From the NCBI GenBank assembly GCA_021792555.1, contig JAJYUL010000030.1, positions 1-46,918 on the forward strand: 46,918 nt of DNA, written 5' to 3'. Under the pieces are notes generated by a model. It was not told the DNA's origin, searched no databases, and worked only from the letters and a program-made list of their open reading frames with translations. Source of the DNA: Pseudomonadota bacterium. Its GTDB lineage: Bacteria; Pseudomonadota; Gammaproteobacteria; Steroidobacterales; Steroidobacteraceae. The stretch's first letter is position 1. Every line of letters starts with the position of its first letter. The position numbers and the translations under genes were made by a program. Shown here piece after piece: positions 36,954-45,665 of the stretch.

Positions 36954-39812
36954 ATGAGCGCCGAGCTTGACGCCTGCGTGCAACGATCGCTGGAGGCCCT
37001 GGAAGCGGCTGCGCCGGGTCTGCGTGCGGCGCTGACGCCACAGGTGGCGGAGAGCCTGCCGCGGGTGTTCGCGGCGAGCGACTTCGTGGCCGAGGCATGC
37101 GCCCGCGATGCCGGCCTGCTCCCCGATCTGCTCACGCGCTTCGGGCTCGAGCGGCCCCTCGAGCCGCTCGAGCCGGCGCGCCGCGCGCCGCCGCTGGCGG
37201 ACAGCGCGCCGCAGATGCTGACGGCGCTGCGCCGCTGGCGCCGCCGTGAACTGGTCCGTATCGCCTGGCGCGCGCTCGCCGGCTGGGCCGACATCGAGGA
37301 GAGCCTGCGGGAGTCCTCCGAGTTCGCCGAGGCGGCGATCGCGGTCTGCGTCGAGTACGCGCGGCGAGAGCTCACCGAGCGCTTCGGCGAGCCGCGCGGC
37401 CCGGGCGGCGAGGTGCAGCCGCTCGTGGTGGTGGCCATGGGCAAGCTCGGCGGCCGGGAACTGAACTTCTCCTCCGACGTCGATCTGGTGCTGCTCTTTC
37501 CCGAGCACGGCGAGACCGACGGCGCCCGAGCGATCAGCAACGAGGAGTTCTTCACGCGGCTCGGTCAGGGAATGATCCGGCTGTTGGAGTCCCCGACGCA
37601 CGAGGGCATCGTGCTGCGGGTCGACATGCGCCTGCGGCCGTTCGGCGACAGCGGACCGCTCGTGACGAGCTTCGCCGCGCTGGAGGATTATCTGCCGCTG
37701 CATGGCCGCGACTGGGAGCGCTATGCGTACGTCAAGGCGCGGCCGCTCATCGGCGCGGAGCGCTTTGCCGAGCTGCGGGCCGCATCGCTGCGCCCGTTCG
37801 TCTACCGCCGTTATCTCGATTACGGCGTGTTCGAAAGTCTGCGCGAGATGAAGGCACTCATCGAGCGGGAGGTGGCGCGCCGTGAGCTCGCCGATGACGT
37901 CAAGCTCGGCCCGGGCGGCATCCGCGAGATCGAGTTCATCGCCCAGACCTTCCAGCTGATCCGCGGCGGACGCGATCCGCACCTGCAGACGCCCTCGCTG
38001 CTCGGGGCGCTGGCGCTGCTTGGGGCGGGGCGGTTCCTGCCCGCGGCGGCGGTCGCCGAACTGACCGACGCCTACCGGTATCTGCGCCGCGTGGAGAACG
38101 CCCTGCAGATGCTCACCGACGCACAGACCCATCAGCTGCCCCAGGAGGCGCTTGCCCGCGAGCGCATCGCCGTGGCGCTCGGCGAGCCCGACTGGACGGC
38201 GCTGCTGCGCACGCTGCAGCGGCACCGGCAGCACGTCGCCCGGCACTTCCGCCGGCTGGTATTCGGCCGCAGGGAAAGCCCCCGCCAGGGCGTGAAGCTC
38301 GACCTCGGCCGGGCCTGGGATGATGCGGCCGAAACCGCCTCGCTCACCGAGTCGCTCGCCGAGGCCGGCTTTGCCGCCCCCGGCGAGGCGGCCCAGAGGC
38401 TGCTCGAGCTGCGCGCCTCGACGCTGGTGCGCAAGCTCGATGAAGCCGGCCGGCACCGCCTGCAGGTGCTGCTCGGGCCTCTGCTCGCGGACGTTGCGGC
38501 GGGCAGTGCGCGCGGGGAGGAGCAGCTGACGGTGCTGCGGCGGATCCTGTCGATCCTCGAGGCAATGGGCAAGCGTTCGGCCTACTTCGCGCTGCTCAGC
38601 GAGAGTCCCGCCGTGCGCGTGCGGCTGGTGGAGATCTGCCGGCGGGGCGAGTTCCTCGCACGGCAGATCGCTGCCTACCCGCTGCTCCTCGATGAGTTCA
38701 TCGACGAGAGCGCCTTCGAGGCGCTGCCGGGGCGCGAGGCGCTCGAGCGTGAGCTCGATGCCGCCCTGGAGCGGGCCGAGCAGGATGATCCGGAGCGCCA
38801 GGTCGAGGCGCTGTGCCACTTTCAGCGCGCGGCGCTGTTCCGGGTGGCGGTCGCGGACCTCTCCGGCCGGCTGCCCGTGATGCGCGTCAGCGACCGGCTG
38901 ACCGAGATCGCCGAGATCATCCTGGATCGGGCCATCGAGCTCGGCTGGCGGCAGATCACCGCGCAGTTCGGTGTGCCGTGCTGCGGCGAGGAGCGCCGGC
39001 CGGTGCGGGTGTGCGCCATCGGTTACGGCAAGCTCGGCGGCATGGAGCTCGGCTACGGCTCGGATCTGGATCTGGTGTTCGTGCACGACTCGCGCGGCGA
39101 GCGGCAGGAGACCGTCGGCGAGCATCCGATCGACAACCAGGTGTTCTTCGTGCGCCTCGTGCAGCGCGTGGTCCACCTGCTCACCATGCACTCGGCGGCC
39201 GGCCGGCTGTACGAGGTCGACGTGCGGCTGCGGCCGAGCGGCAAGGGCGGACTGCTGGTGACGCAGATCGATGCCTTCGCCGAGTATCAGCGGCACGAGG
39301 CGTGGACCTGGGAGCATCAGGCGCTGCTGCATGCGCGCGCCGTGGCCGGCTCACGCGAGCTGTGCGGGGAGTTCGAGCGCATCCGGCTCGAGGTGCTGCG
39401 CTTCAGCGTGCGCCGTGAGCTGCTGCGCGAGGAGGTGCGCGCGATGCGCGAGCGGATGCGCCGCGAGCGCTCCCGCAGCGAGCCGGGCTGGATGGATTTG
39501 AAGAACGATGCGGGCGGAATCGCCGATATCGAGTTCCTCGCCCAGTACTGGGCGCTGAGGTGGGCCCGCGAATACCCGCCGGTGGCGCTCTATGCCGATA
39601 CCATCCGGCAGCTCGAGTCGGTGGCCTCGGCGAACCTGGTGCCCCAGGAGACGGTCGACCGCCTGACCGCGGCGTACCGGGCCTACCGGGCCTGCCGACA
39701 TCATCTGGCGCTCGCCGGCTCCCGGGAGGAGCGGGTCCCGGCCGCGCAGTTCGACGCCGAGCGCGCCGCGGTGAGCGCCATCTGGACGGACACCTTCGGC
39801 GGCACAGGGTAG
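36954..39812 (+). CDS. glnE: Glutamine synthetase adenylyltransferase/deadenylase
   Basis: GlnE attaches AMP to, or removes it from, glutamine synthetase in response to PII and glutamine, tuning nitrogen assimilation. The 952-residue protein has two nucleotidyltransferase halves. The first, near residue 160, carries AMGKLGGRELNFSSDVDL; the second, near residue 690, carries GYGKLGGMELGYGSDLDLVF. Both have the G-S-D-x-D metal signature. GPGGIREIEFIAQ and GGIADIEFLAQYW mark the following helical domains. Length is typical (946 in E. coli). The ATG lacks a ribosome binding site. It sits between the groESL terminator and a small zinc-finger gene. Confidence 0.97.
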   Translation: MSAELDACVQRSLEALEAAAPGLRAALTPQVAESLPRVFAASDFVAEACARDAGLLPDLLTRFGLERPLEPLEPARRAPPLADSAPQMLTALRRWRRRELVRIAWRALAGWADIEESLRESSEFAEAAIAVCVEYARRELTERFGEPRGPGGEVQPLVVVAMGKLGGRELNFSSDVDLVLLFPEHGETDGARAISNEEFFTRLGQGMIRLLESPTHEGIVLRVDMRLRPFGDSGPLVTSFAALEDYLPLHGRDWERYAYVKARPLIGAERFAELRAASLRPFVYRRYLDYGVFESLREMKALIEREVARRELADDVKLGPGGIREIEFIAQTFQLIRGGRDPHLQTPSLLGALALLGAGRFLPAAAVAELTDAYRYLRRVENALQMLTDAQTHQLPQEALARERIAVALGEPDWTALLRTLQRHRQHVARHFRRLVFGRRESPRQGVKLDLGRAWDDAAETASLTESLAEAGFAAPGEAAQRLLELRASTLVRKLDEAGRHRLQVLLGPLLADVAAGSARGEEQLTVLRRILSILEAMGKRSAYFALLSESPAVRVRLVEICRRGEFLARQIAAYPLLLDEFIDESAFEALPGREALERELDAALERAEQDDPERQVEALCHFQRAALFRVAVADLSGRLPVMRVSDRLTEIAEIILDRAIELGWRQITAQFGVPCCGEERRPVRVCAIGYGKLGGMELGYGSDLDLVFVHDSRGERQETVGEHPIDNQVFFVRLVQRVVHLLTMHSAAGRLYEVDVRLRPSGKGGLLVTQIDAFAEYQRHEAWTWEHQALLHARAVAGSRELCGEFERIRLEVLRFSVRRELLREEVRAMRERMRRERSRSEPGWMDLKNDAGGIADIEFLAQYWALRWAREYPPVALYADTIRQLESVASANLVPQETVDRLTAAYRAYRACRHHLALAGSREERVPAAQFDAERAAVSAIWTDTFGGTG

Positions 39813-39835
39813 GGCGAGAGGCGCCGCCCGGCCGG

Positions 39836-39841
39836 TATAAT
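39836..39841 (+). promoter_or_regulatory. Candidate -10 element before the zinc-finger gene
   Basis: A perfect TATAAT lies 37 bases upstream of the ATG at 39879, just past the glnE stop. The -35 region is GC-rich with no good match, so use is uncertain. Confidence 0.35.
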
Positions 39842-39878
39842 GGCCGCTTCACCGAACCCTCGTCCGCAAGGAATTGAC

Positions 39879-40076
39879 ATGGCCGCAGCCGCGCAGCCCC
39901 TGATTCAGCCGAACGCCCAGCATCACTACGAGGTGGGGGTCGAAGACCTGCCGCTGTCCTGCCCGATGCCGCAGATGCAGCTGTGGAATTCCCATCCCAA
40001 GGTGTACCTGCCGATCGAGCCGAGCGGCTGGGCCAAGTGCCCCTACTGCGGGGCGGAGTACACCCTGCGGCGCTGA
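39879..40076 (+). CDS. Small zinc-finger (zf-CHCC) domain protein
   Basis: This 65-residue protein starts at the ATG preceded by AAGGAATTGAC; an upstream in-frame ATG at 39840 adds 13 poorly conserved residues. The signature is LSCPMP...HPKVYLPIEPSGWAKCPYCGAEY, the CHCC zinc-binding pattern (Cys, His, then CxxC) shared with the mitochondrial complex I subunit NDUFS6. Bacterial members are small and their role is unsettled, with respiratory complex assembly a possibility. It is often adjacent to LPS or glnE genes in related genomes, as I recall. It ends six bases from the convergent waaA stop. Confidence 0.88.
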   Translation: MAAAAQPLIQPNAQHHYEVGVEDLPLSCPMPQMQLWNSHPKVYLPIEPSGWAKCPYCGAEYTLRR

Positions 40077-40082
40077 GCGGCC

Positions 40083-41357
40083 TCAGCGGCCCGCGGCGTG
40101 AAGCTGCGCGCCGATCAGGGCGAGCAGCCGCTCGAGCGCGCCGCGATTGTCGGCGACCGCGCTGCGGCCGAGGGCGCCGATGCGCGCCCGCTCGCCGGGC
40201 TCGGCAAGCCAGGTGATCAGGCACTCGGCCAGCTCCTGCGCGTCGTGCACGAGCCGCGCCGCACCGCGTGCCAGGAGCAGCTGCGCGACTTCCGCGGCGT
40301 TGAACTGATGCGGCCCGGTGGCGATCGGCAGGCCGAGCGCGGCGGGCTCCAGCAGATTGTGACCGCCCACCGGCGAGAGACTCCCGCCCACGAACGCGGC
40401 GTCCGCCGCCGCATAGAAATCGAGCAGCTCGCCGAGCGTATCGAGCAGGACCACTGCAGCGTGCGCGCCGGCATCGGCATCGGGGGAGCGCGAGTGGCGC
40501 ACGCAAGCCACGCCCTGCGCGGCGAGCGCTGCCGCGACGCTCTCGAAACGCTGCGGATGGCGCGGGGCCAGCACCAGCAGCGCTTCCGGCAGCACCTCGC
40601 GCACCCGGCAGTGGGCGGCGATCACCACGGCCTCCTCGCCCTCATGGGTGCTGCCGGCGACCCACAGGGGGCGCCCTGGAGCGTACCGCTGCCGCAGCCG
40701 CCCGCCGCGCGCGCCGATGTCCGGCGGCAGGGCGCAATCGAACTTGAGATTGCCCGTGACCTGCGTCCGGTCGGGCTCGGCACCGATGGCGCGGAAGCGC
40801 TCGGCATCCGCCTCGCTCTGGGCGGCCACGACGGCCCCGCGCAGCGCAGTGCGGAACAGCGCGCCGAAGCGCCGGTAGCGGCGCGCCGAACGGCTCGAAA
40901 GACGCGCACTGGCGATGATCAGCGGTATGCCGCGGCGCCGGCAGTGACCGTAGAGCGTCGGCCACAGCTCCGTCTCCAGGATGATCGCGAGCCGCGGGCG
41001 CGTACGCTTGAGAAAACGGCGCACCGGGCCCGGCAGGTCGTAGGGCAGGTAGCGCACGGTGACATCCGGGCCGAGCGTGACGGCGCGCGCGGCCCCGGTC
41101 GGCGTGAACGCGGTCACCAGGATCGGCAGGTCCGGCCAGCGCGCGCGCACGGCTCTGACCAGCGCCCCGGCCGGCTGCATCTCGCCGACCGACGCGGCAT
41201 GGATCCACAGCGGCTCGCCCGGCACCGGCGGGCCGAACCCGAAACGCTGCGCGAGGCGCGGGGCCCGCGGGTCGCGGGCTCCGCGCGAGCGAACCGCCAG
41301 CATCGCGGCGTGCAGTGGCGCGGTGAGGTACACCACGAGCAGATACAGCCAGCGCAC
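40083..41357 (-). CDS. waaA: 3-deoxy-D-manno-octulosonic acid (Kdo) transferase
   Basis: WaaA adds Kdo to lipid IVA at the cytoplasmic face of the inner membrane, starting the LPS core. The frame is open far upstream, but the protein begins at the GTG at 41357 (VRWLYLLVVYLTAPLHAAML), giving 424 residues, like E. coli (425). The N-terminal helix is a membrane anchor. The catalytic Glu59 lies in WIHAASVGEMQ. The CMP-binding half contains VTGNLKFD, GSTHEGEE, APRHPQRF and FVGGSLSPVGGHNLLEPAAL. The start shares one base with the kdkA stop. Since a Kdo kinase follows the same pathway, a mono-Kdo transferase like that of Haemophilus is plausible. Confidence 0.95.
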   Translation of the reverse strand: MRWLYLLVVYLTAPLHAAMLAVRSRGARDPRAPRLAQRFGFGPPVPGEPLWIHAASVGEMQPAGALVRAVRARWPDLPILVTAFTPTGAARAVTLGPDVTVRYLPYDLPGPVRRFLKRTRPRLAIILETELWPTLYGHCRRRGIPLIIASARLSSRSARRYRRFGALFRTALRGAVVAAQSEADAERFRAIGAEPDRTQVTGNLKFDCALPPDIGARGGRLRQRYAPGRPLWVAGSTHEGEEAVVIAAHCRVREVLPEALLVLAPRHPQRFESVAAALAAQGVACVRHSRSPDADAGAHAAVVLLDTLGELLDFYAAADAAFVGGSLSPVGGHNLLEPAALGLPIATGPHQFNAAEVAQLLLARGAARLVHDAQELAECLITWLAEPGERARIGALGRSAVADNRGALERLLALIGAQLHAAGR

Positions 41358-42115
41358 TACGGCGCCTGCGCCGAGTGCTGCGGCTGCGAGTGGTAGCCGC
41401 CGAGCAGCGCGTGCCAGTCCGCTTCGCTGAAGCGCTCGGCCGGCAGGGCATAGGTGACCTTTTCCAGCGAGCGGCGCAGCCGCACCAGATTGCCGTCGCG
41501 CCACAGGCCGTCGGGGCGCAGCCGGCAGCGATCGAAATCCACCAAGTAAACCGCCTCGGCGCCCAGCAGCACGTTGTGCGCATTGAGATCGGCGTGATCG
41601 ACGCCCAGGTCGTGAAAGCGGCGGATGCACCGCCCGATCGAGATCCACGTGAGCAGCGGCAGCGGCGCTTCCTGCAGCGCGGCGGTGAGCGGCTTCGTGG
41701 CGGGCAGCCGCTCGGTGATGATGTCGCCGCGGTAGTACCTGCCCTCGCGCAGATAGCGCGCGGCGATCGGCATGGGCACGGGCAGTCCCGCGCGGTGCAG
41801 CCGATGGGTGAGCAGCCACTCGGCGAATGGCCGCGTGCTTTGCTCGTCGTGCCAGACGTAGCGGTCGCCGTACAGGCGCGCCATCAGTCCGCCGCGCTGG
41901 TAGTGACGCAGCACGAGCTCTCGTCCCTCGACCTGCACGAAATGGGCCGTGCCGCGGCCGCGCGCGGTGCCGAGCAGCCGGCCCTGCGCGGCCCAGTACT
42001 GCGGCTCGAACCACTCGGGCTGCCAATTGCGGGCCAGGGCCGCGTTGTATAGCATGGCGCCGCCCGCGATGGGCACATGCTTCACCAAAGGCCCGAGCGG
42101 CCAGTTCGCGCTCAC
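41357..42115 (-). CDS. kdkA: 3-deoxy-D-manno-octulosonic acid kinase
   Basis: KdkA phosphorylates the 4-position of Kdo in the LPS core. It is typical of bacteria with a single phosphorylated Kdo, such as Haemophilus, Vibrio and xanthomonads. The 252-residue protein has a kinase-like fold: YNAALARNWQPEWFEPQYW, LRHYQRGGLMARLYGDRYVW (glycine loop region), DIITERLP, the catalytic HADLNAHNVLL with Asp176, and the metal-binding VDFDRC with Asp193. The start is a GTG at 42115 with AGGAG nine bases upstream. It is translationally linked to waaA and divergent from the GT9 gene by 32 bases. Confidence 0.93.
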   Translation of the reverse strand: MSANWPLGPLVKHVPIAGGAMLYNAALARNWQPEWFEPQYWAAQGRLLGTARGRGTAHFVQVEGRELVLRHYQRGGLMARLYGDRYVWHDEQSTRPFAEWLLTHRLHRAGLPVPMPIAARYLREGRYYRGDIITERLPATKPLTAALQEAPLPLLTWISIGRCIRRFHDLGVDHADLNAHNVLLGAEAVYLVDFDRCRLRPDGLWRDGNLVRLRRSLEKVTYALPAERFSEADWHALLGGYHSQPQHSAQAP

Positions 42116-42147
42116 CGGATCGCGCTCCTCACTCCAACTCCCCCGTG

Positions 42148-43191
42148 ATGTTGCCCACAGATCGACCGCCGCGCTCCGTGTGCATCCTCCGGCTTTCCGC
42201 GCTCGGCGACGCCTGCCACGTCGTGCCGGTCATACGCACGCTGCAGCGCAGCTGGCCCGAGACGCGTTTGACGTGGATCATCGGTAAGGCGGAGGCGCGG
42301 CTGCTCGGGCTCATCGAGGGGGTGGAGTTTATCACCGTCGACAAGCGCGCCGGACTCGCAACTGTGCGCGAGTTGCGCGCTCGCTTCGCCGGCCGGCATT
42401 TCGACGTGCTGCTGCACATGCAGCTGGCGCTGCGCGCCAGCCTGATCGCGCGCCTGGTGCCCGCGACGCTGCGGCTCGGCTTCGATCGCGCCCGGGCGCG
42501 CGAGCTGCAGTGGCTGTTCACCAATGCTCGCATCGCCGCGCGGACCCGCGAGCACGTGCTCGACAGCTTCTTCGGCTTCCCGGCCGCGCTCGGCATCACC
42601 GAGCGGGTGCTGCGCTGGGACGTGCCTCTGCCGGCCGAGGCGCTCGAGTACGCCGCGCGGCTCATCCCCGATGAGCGTCCGACGCTCGTGATCAGTCCGT
42701 GCTCGAGCCATGCGCTGCGCAACTGGCGGCCCGAGCGCTATGCGGCGCTCGCCGAACACGCGGTGCGCCGGCACGGCATGCGGGTGATCCTCGCCGGCGG
42801 CCCGTCGGCCGCCGAGCGTCTCATGGGCGAGCAGATCGAGCGCGCAGCGCCGGTCGCGCTCGTCAATCAGATCGGCCGCGACACCCTGCCGCAGATGCTG
42901 GCGCTGCTTGCGCGCGCCCGGGCGCTGGTGAGCCCGGACTCCGGGCCTGCGCACATGGCCACCATGGTCGCCACCCCGGTGATCGGACTGTACGCGGCCA
43001 CCAATCCCGCGCGCAGCGGACCGTACCTGTCGCGCCGCTGGTGCGTGGACGCCTACGGCGAGGCGGCGCGGCGCTTTCGCGGCTGCGAACCGCAGCAGCT
43101 GCCGTGGACCACGAAGATCGAGGTGCCGGGCGTGATGGACCTGATCGAGGTGCGGCAGGTGACCGCAAAGCTCGACGAATTGTTAGCATAG
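42148..43191 (+). CDS. Glycosyltransferase family 9 (heptosyltransferase-like)
   Basis: This 347-residue GT-B enzyme resembles heptosyltransferases of the LPS core. The N-terminal ILRLSALGDACHVVPVIRTLQ, the SPCSSHALRNWRPERYAALAEH donor-binding segment, and SPDSGPAHMATMVATPVIGLYAATNP near the C-terminus are GT9 signatures. The S-S-x-x-R-N-W variant occurs in the OpsX-like branch of xanthomonads, as I recall. It probably adds the first core sugar to Kdo made by the divergent waaA/kdkA. The ATG at 42148 has no ribosome binding site; the GTG one codon upstream is an alternative. The DUF6165 gene follows five bases after the stop. Confidence 0.9.
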   Translation: MLPTDRPPRSVCILRLSALGDACHVVPVIRTLQRSWPETRLTWIIGKAEARLLGLIEGVEFITVDKRAGLATVRELRARFAGRHFDVLLHMQLALRASLIARLVPATLRLGFDRARARELQWLFTNARIAARTREHVLDSFFGFPAALGITERVLRWDVPLPAEALEYAARLIPDERPTLVISPCSSHALRNWRPERYAALAEHAVRRHGMRVILAGGPSAAERLMGEQIERAAPVALVNQIGRDTLPQMLALLARARALVSPDSGPAHMATMVATPVIGLYAATNPARSGPYLSRRWCVDAYGEAARRFRGCEPQQLPWTTKIEVPGVMDLIEVRQVTAKLDELLA

Positions 43192-43196
43192 CGGCC

Positions 43197-43586
43197 ATGA
43201 AAGACATTCTGGTGCCGATTTCCCCCGGGGAGCTGCTCGACAAGATCACCATTCTGAGGATCAAGGCCGAGCGGATGGGCGATGCGGTCAAGCTCGCCAA
43301 CGTGCGCCTGGAGCTCGAGCTGCTGGAGCGGACCTGGCGCGAGGCGTGCGGCGCGGCGGACATCGCGGCCGAAGAGCGCGCGCTGCAGGCGGTCAACGAG
43401 CGGCTGTGGGACATCGAGGACCGCATCCGCGCCAAGGAGGCCGCGCGCAGCTTCGATGCGGAATTCATCGAGCTCGCCCGCTCCGTGTACGTCGAGAACG
43501 ACGAGCGCGCGGCGGTGAAAAAGCGCATCAACCTCGCGTTCGGCTCGCGGCTCATCGAGGAGAAGTCCTACCAGGCGTACCGCTGA
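43197..43586 (+). CDS. DUF6165 family protein
   Basis: This 129-residue, highly charged helical protein begins [20 protein letters not shown] and contains [36 protein letters not shown] and [20 protein letters not shown]. The pattern corresponds to DUF6165, small proteins typically encoded among LPS and glycosyltransferase genes. Coiled-coil segments cover about residues 35-90. There is no signal or membrane segment, so it is cytosolic. Function is unknown; a role as an adaptor for glycosyltransferases is only an inference from location. It begins five bases after the GT9 gene, so it is certainly in that operon. Confidence 0.85.
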   Translation: MKDILVPISPGELLDKITILRIKAERMGDAVKLANVRLELELLERTWREACGAADIAAEERALQAVNERLWDIEDRIRAKEAARSFDAEFIELARSVYVENDERAAVKKRINLAFGSRLIEEKSYQAYR

Positions 43587-43632
43587 GGCACCCGCCCTCG
43601 GCGCACCGGGCTCGAAGCAGGCACGGGAACCT

Positions 43633-44589
43633 ATGAACAAGCGTTATTCACTGCGCAAGAGAATCCTGGTCACCGGCGGCGCCGGCTTCATCGGCGCGCA
43701 CCTGTGCCGGCGGCTGGTGCAGGAGGGCAACGACGTGCTGTGCGTCGATAACTTCTACACCGGCACGCGCGACAACGTCGCGGATCTGCTCGCCAGCCCG
43801 CACTTCGAGGTGATGCGTCACGACGTCACCTTTCCTCTGTTCGTCGAGGTCGACGAGATCTACAACCTGGCGTGCCCGGCCTCGCCCGTGCACTACCAGA
43901 ACAACCCGGTGCAGACCACCAAGACCTCGGTGCACGGCGCGATCAACATGCTCGGGCTCGCCAAGCGCGTGCGGGCGAAGATCCTGCAGGCCTCGACCAG
44001 CGAGGTGTACGGCGATCCGACCACGCACCCGCAGACCGAGGAGTACTGGGGCAACGTCAACCCGATCGGACCGCGCGCCTGCTACGACGAGGGCAAGCGC
44101 TGCGCCGAGACGCTGTTTTTCGACTACCACCGCCAGCACCGGCTGCGGATCAAGGTGGCGCGCATCTTCAACACTTACGGTCCGCTCATGCACCCCAACG
44201 ACGGCCGCGTGGTGTCGAATTTCGTGATGCAGGCGCTGCGCGGGGAGCCGATCACCATCTATGGAGACGGCAGCCAGACCCGCTCGTTCTGCTACGTGTC
44301 CGATCTGGTCGAGGGTCTGGTGCGCCTGATGAGCTCCGCTGATGAGATCACCGGACCGATCAATCTCGGCAATCCCAACGAGATGACGGTGCGCGAGATG
44401 GCCGAGACCATCGTGCGCCAGTGCGGTTCGCGCTCTCCGATCAGCTTCGAGCCGCTGCCGGCCGACGATCCCAAGCAGCGCCAGCCGGACATCACCAAGG
44501 CGCAGCAGCTCCTGCGGTGGCGGCCGTCGGTCGCGCTCGCGGACGGGCTGCCGCCGACCATCGAGTATTTCCGCCGCTTCGCGCAATGA
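43633..44589 (+). CDS. UDP-glucuronate decarboxylase (UDP-xylose synthase) family SDR
   Basis: This 318-residue extended short-chain dehydrogenase has the NAD-binding motif [11 protein letters not shown] (14-24), the catalytic Ser/Tyr/Lys set in ASTSEVYGD and [10 protein letters not shown] (Tyr151, Lys155), [20 protein letters not shown], and [19 protein letters not shown]. The [12 protein letters not shown] segment and the [19 protein letters not shown] motif are hallmarks of UDP-glucuronic acid decarboxylase. It converts UDP-glucuronate to UDP-xylose for pentose-containing glycans. It shares an ATGA overlap with the next glycosyltransferase, suggesting that the latter uses a pentose donor. 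Confidence 0.92.
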   Translation: MNKRYSLRKRILVTGGAGFIGAHLCRRLVQEGNDVLCVDNFYTGTRDNVADLLASPHFEVMRHDVTFPLFVEVDEIYNLACPASPVHYQNNPVQTTKTSVHGAINMLGLAKRVRAKILQASTSEVYGDPTTHPQTEEYWGNVNPIGPRACYDEGKRCAETLFFDYHRQHRLRIKVARIFNTYGPLMHPNDGRVVSNFVMQALRGEPITIYGDGSQTRSFCYVSDLVEGLVRLMSSADEITGPINLGNPNEMTVREMAETIVRQCGSRSPISFEPLPADDPKQRQPDITKAQQLLRWRPSVALADGLPPTIEYFRRFAQ

Positions 44590-45665
44590 ACCGGCCGTCC
44601 TCCGCCGCGCCGCGCCTGCTGTTCGTGCCGGTGTCCGGGCCGACTGGAATGGGCGAATACTTCCAGTCGCTCGCCATTGCGCAGGCGGCGCGCCGGCGCT
44701 GGCCGGACGCGGCCATTCACTTCCTCCTGAACCGTCAGGCGCCCTATGCGGCGACGACGCCGTTCGATGCGACGCTGCTGCCGTCCTCGCCGACGTTCCA
44801 CACGCCCGAGGTGATCGAGGCGATCAACACGTTCCGGCCGGACGTCGTGATCTTCGCCAACTCGGGCCGCCGGGAGCAGTTCCGCGCGGCCCGGCGCTCG
44901 GGCGCGACGGTCGTCTTCATCAGCTACCGGCGCAAGAAGCGGCTCAAGGCCGCGCGGCTGCGCTGGATGCGTCTCATCGACGAGCACTGGATCGCCTTCC
45001 CGCGCTTCATCTCGGGCGGCCCGGTGCCCTTCGAGCGCATCAACCGCTGGCTGTGCGGCAAGCCCGAGCCGCGCTATCTGGATATCGTGCTGCCTCCCAC
45101 GGACGGCGCGCTTGACGCGCCGCGGCAGGTCGATCCGGGGTCGGCCCCGCCCGCGGTGCTCGTCGTGCCCGGTGGCGGCGCCGCGCCGCGCAATGCGCCG
45201 GATGCGCCGCAGCGCTTCCGCGCAGCCGCCGTCATGCTGGCCGAGTCCGGCGTGAGCACGCTGTATGTGGGGCCCGGCGACGGACCGCTCCCCGCGGCGC
45301 TGCGCGCCTTGCGGTTTCTGCCGCAGCCGGAGCTGTTCGAGCTGATGCGCGCCGTGCGGCTGGTCGTCACGAACGGCGGTCAGACTCTGCTGCAGGCGAT
45401 CGCCTGCGGCACTCCGTGCGTCGCGGCGCCCATCAACAGAGACCAGCCCATTCGAGTTCGCAACGCTGCGGCGGCGGGCGTCGCCGTGCCCGCGCGCCTC
45501 GATGCCGCGGCGATCGCGCAGGCGGCGCGCAGGCTGCTCGAGGACGAGGCCGAGCGGCTGACGATGGTGCGGCACATCGAGGCGCTCGCGCTCGCCGACG
45601 GGGCGAAGGTGGCGGTGGATGCGCTGGCGGGACTGCTGGCCGGGCGCGTCCCGGCGCGGCCATGA
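44586..45665 (+). CDS. Predicted GT-B glycosyltransferase (MurG/GT28-like fold)
   Basis: The start is the ATG overlapping the preceding stop codon, giving 359 residues. The N-terminal half begins [26 protein letters not shown], a glycine-containing acceptor loop. The C-terminal half has the [17 protein letters not shown] strand-loop and a late segment [23 protein letters not shown], similar to the donor-binding G-G-x-x-T-x-x-E region of MurG and GT28 enzymes, although the Glu is replaced by Gln. No signal peptide. The donor and acceptor are unknown. Location after the UDP-xylose synthase gene suggests a pentosyl or core-sugar transferase of LPS or another envelope glycan. Confidence 0.75.
   Translation: MNRPSSAAPRLLFVPVSGPTGMGEYFQSLAIAQAARRRWPDAAIHFLLNRQAPYAATTPFDATLLPSSPTFHTPEVIEAINTFRPDVVIFANSGRREQFRAARRSGATVVFISYRRKKRLKAARLRWMRLIDEHWIAFPRFISGGPVPFERINRWLCGKPEPRYLDIVLPPTDGALDAPRQVDPGSAPPAVLVVPGGGAAPRNAPDAPQRFRAAAVMLAESGVSTLYVGPGDGPLPAALRALRFLPQPELFELMRAVRLVVTNGGQTLLQAIACGTPCVAAPINRDQPIRVRNAAAAGVAVPARLDAAAIAQAARRLLEDEAERLTMVRHIEALALADGAKVAVDALAGLLAGRVPARP

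Noticed and set aside
36783..39332. An 849-codon minus-strand frame opposite glnE
   Set aside because: glnE is clearly coding on the plus strand with both catalytic halves. The antisense product has no motif.
41358..42026. Upstream extension of the waaA frame by about 220 codons
   Set aside because: The extra residues are Arg/Ala-rich antisense-like noise inside kdkA. WaaA family length and the membrane anchor place the start at 41357.
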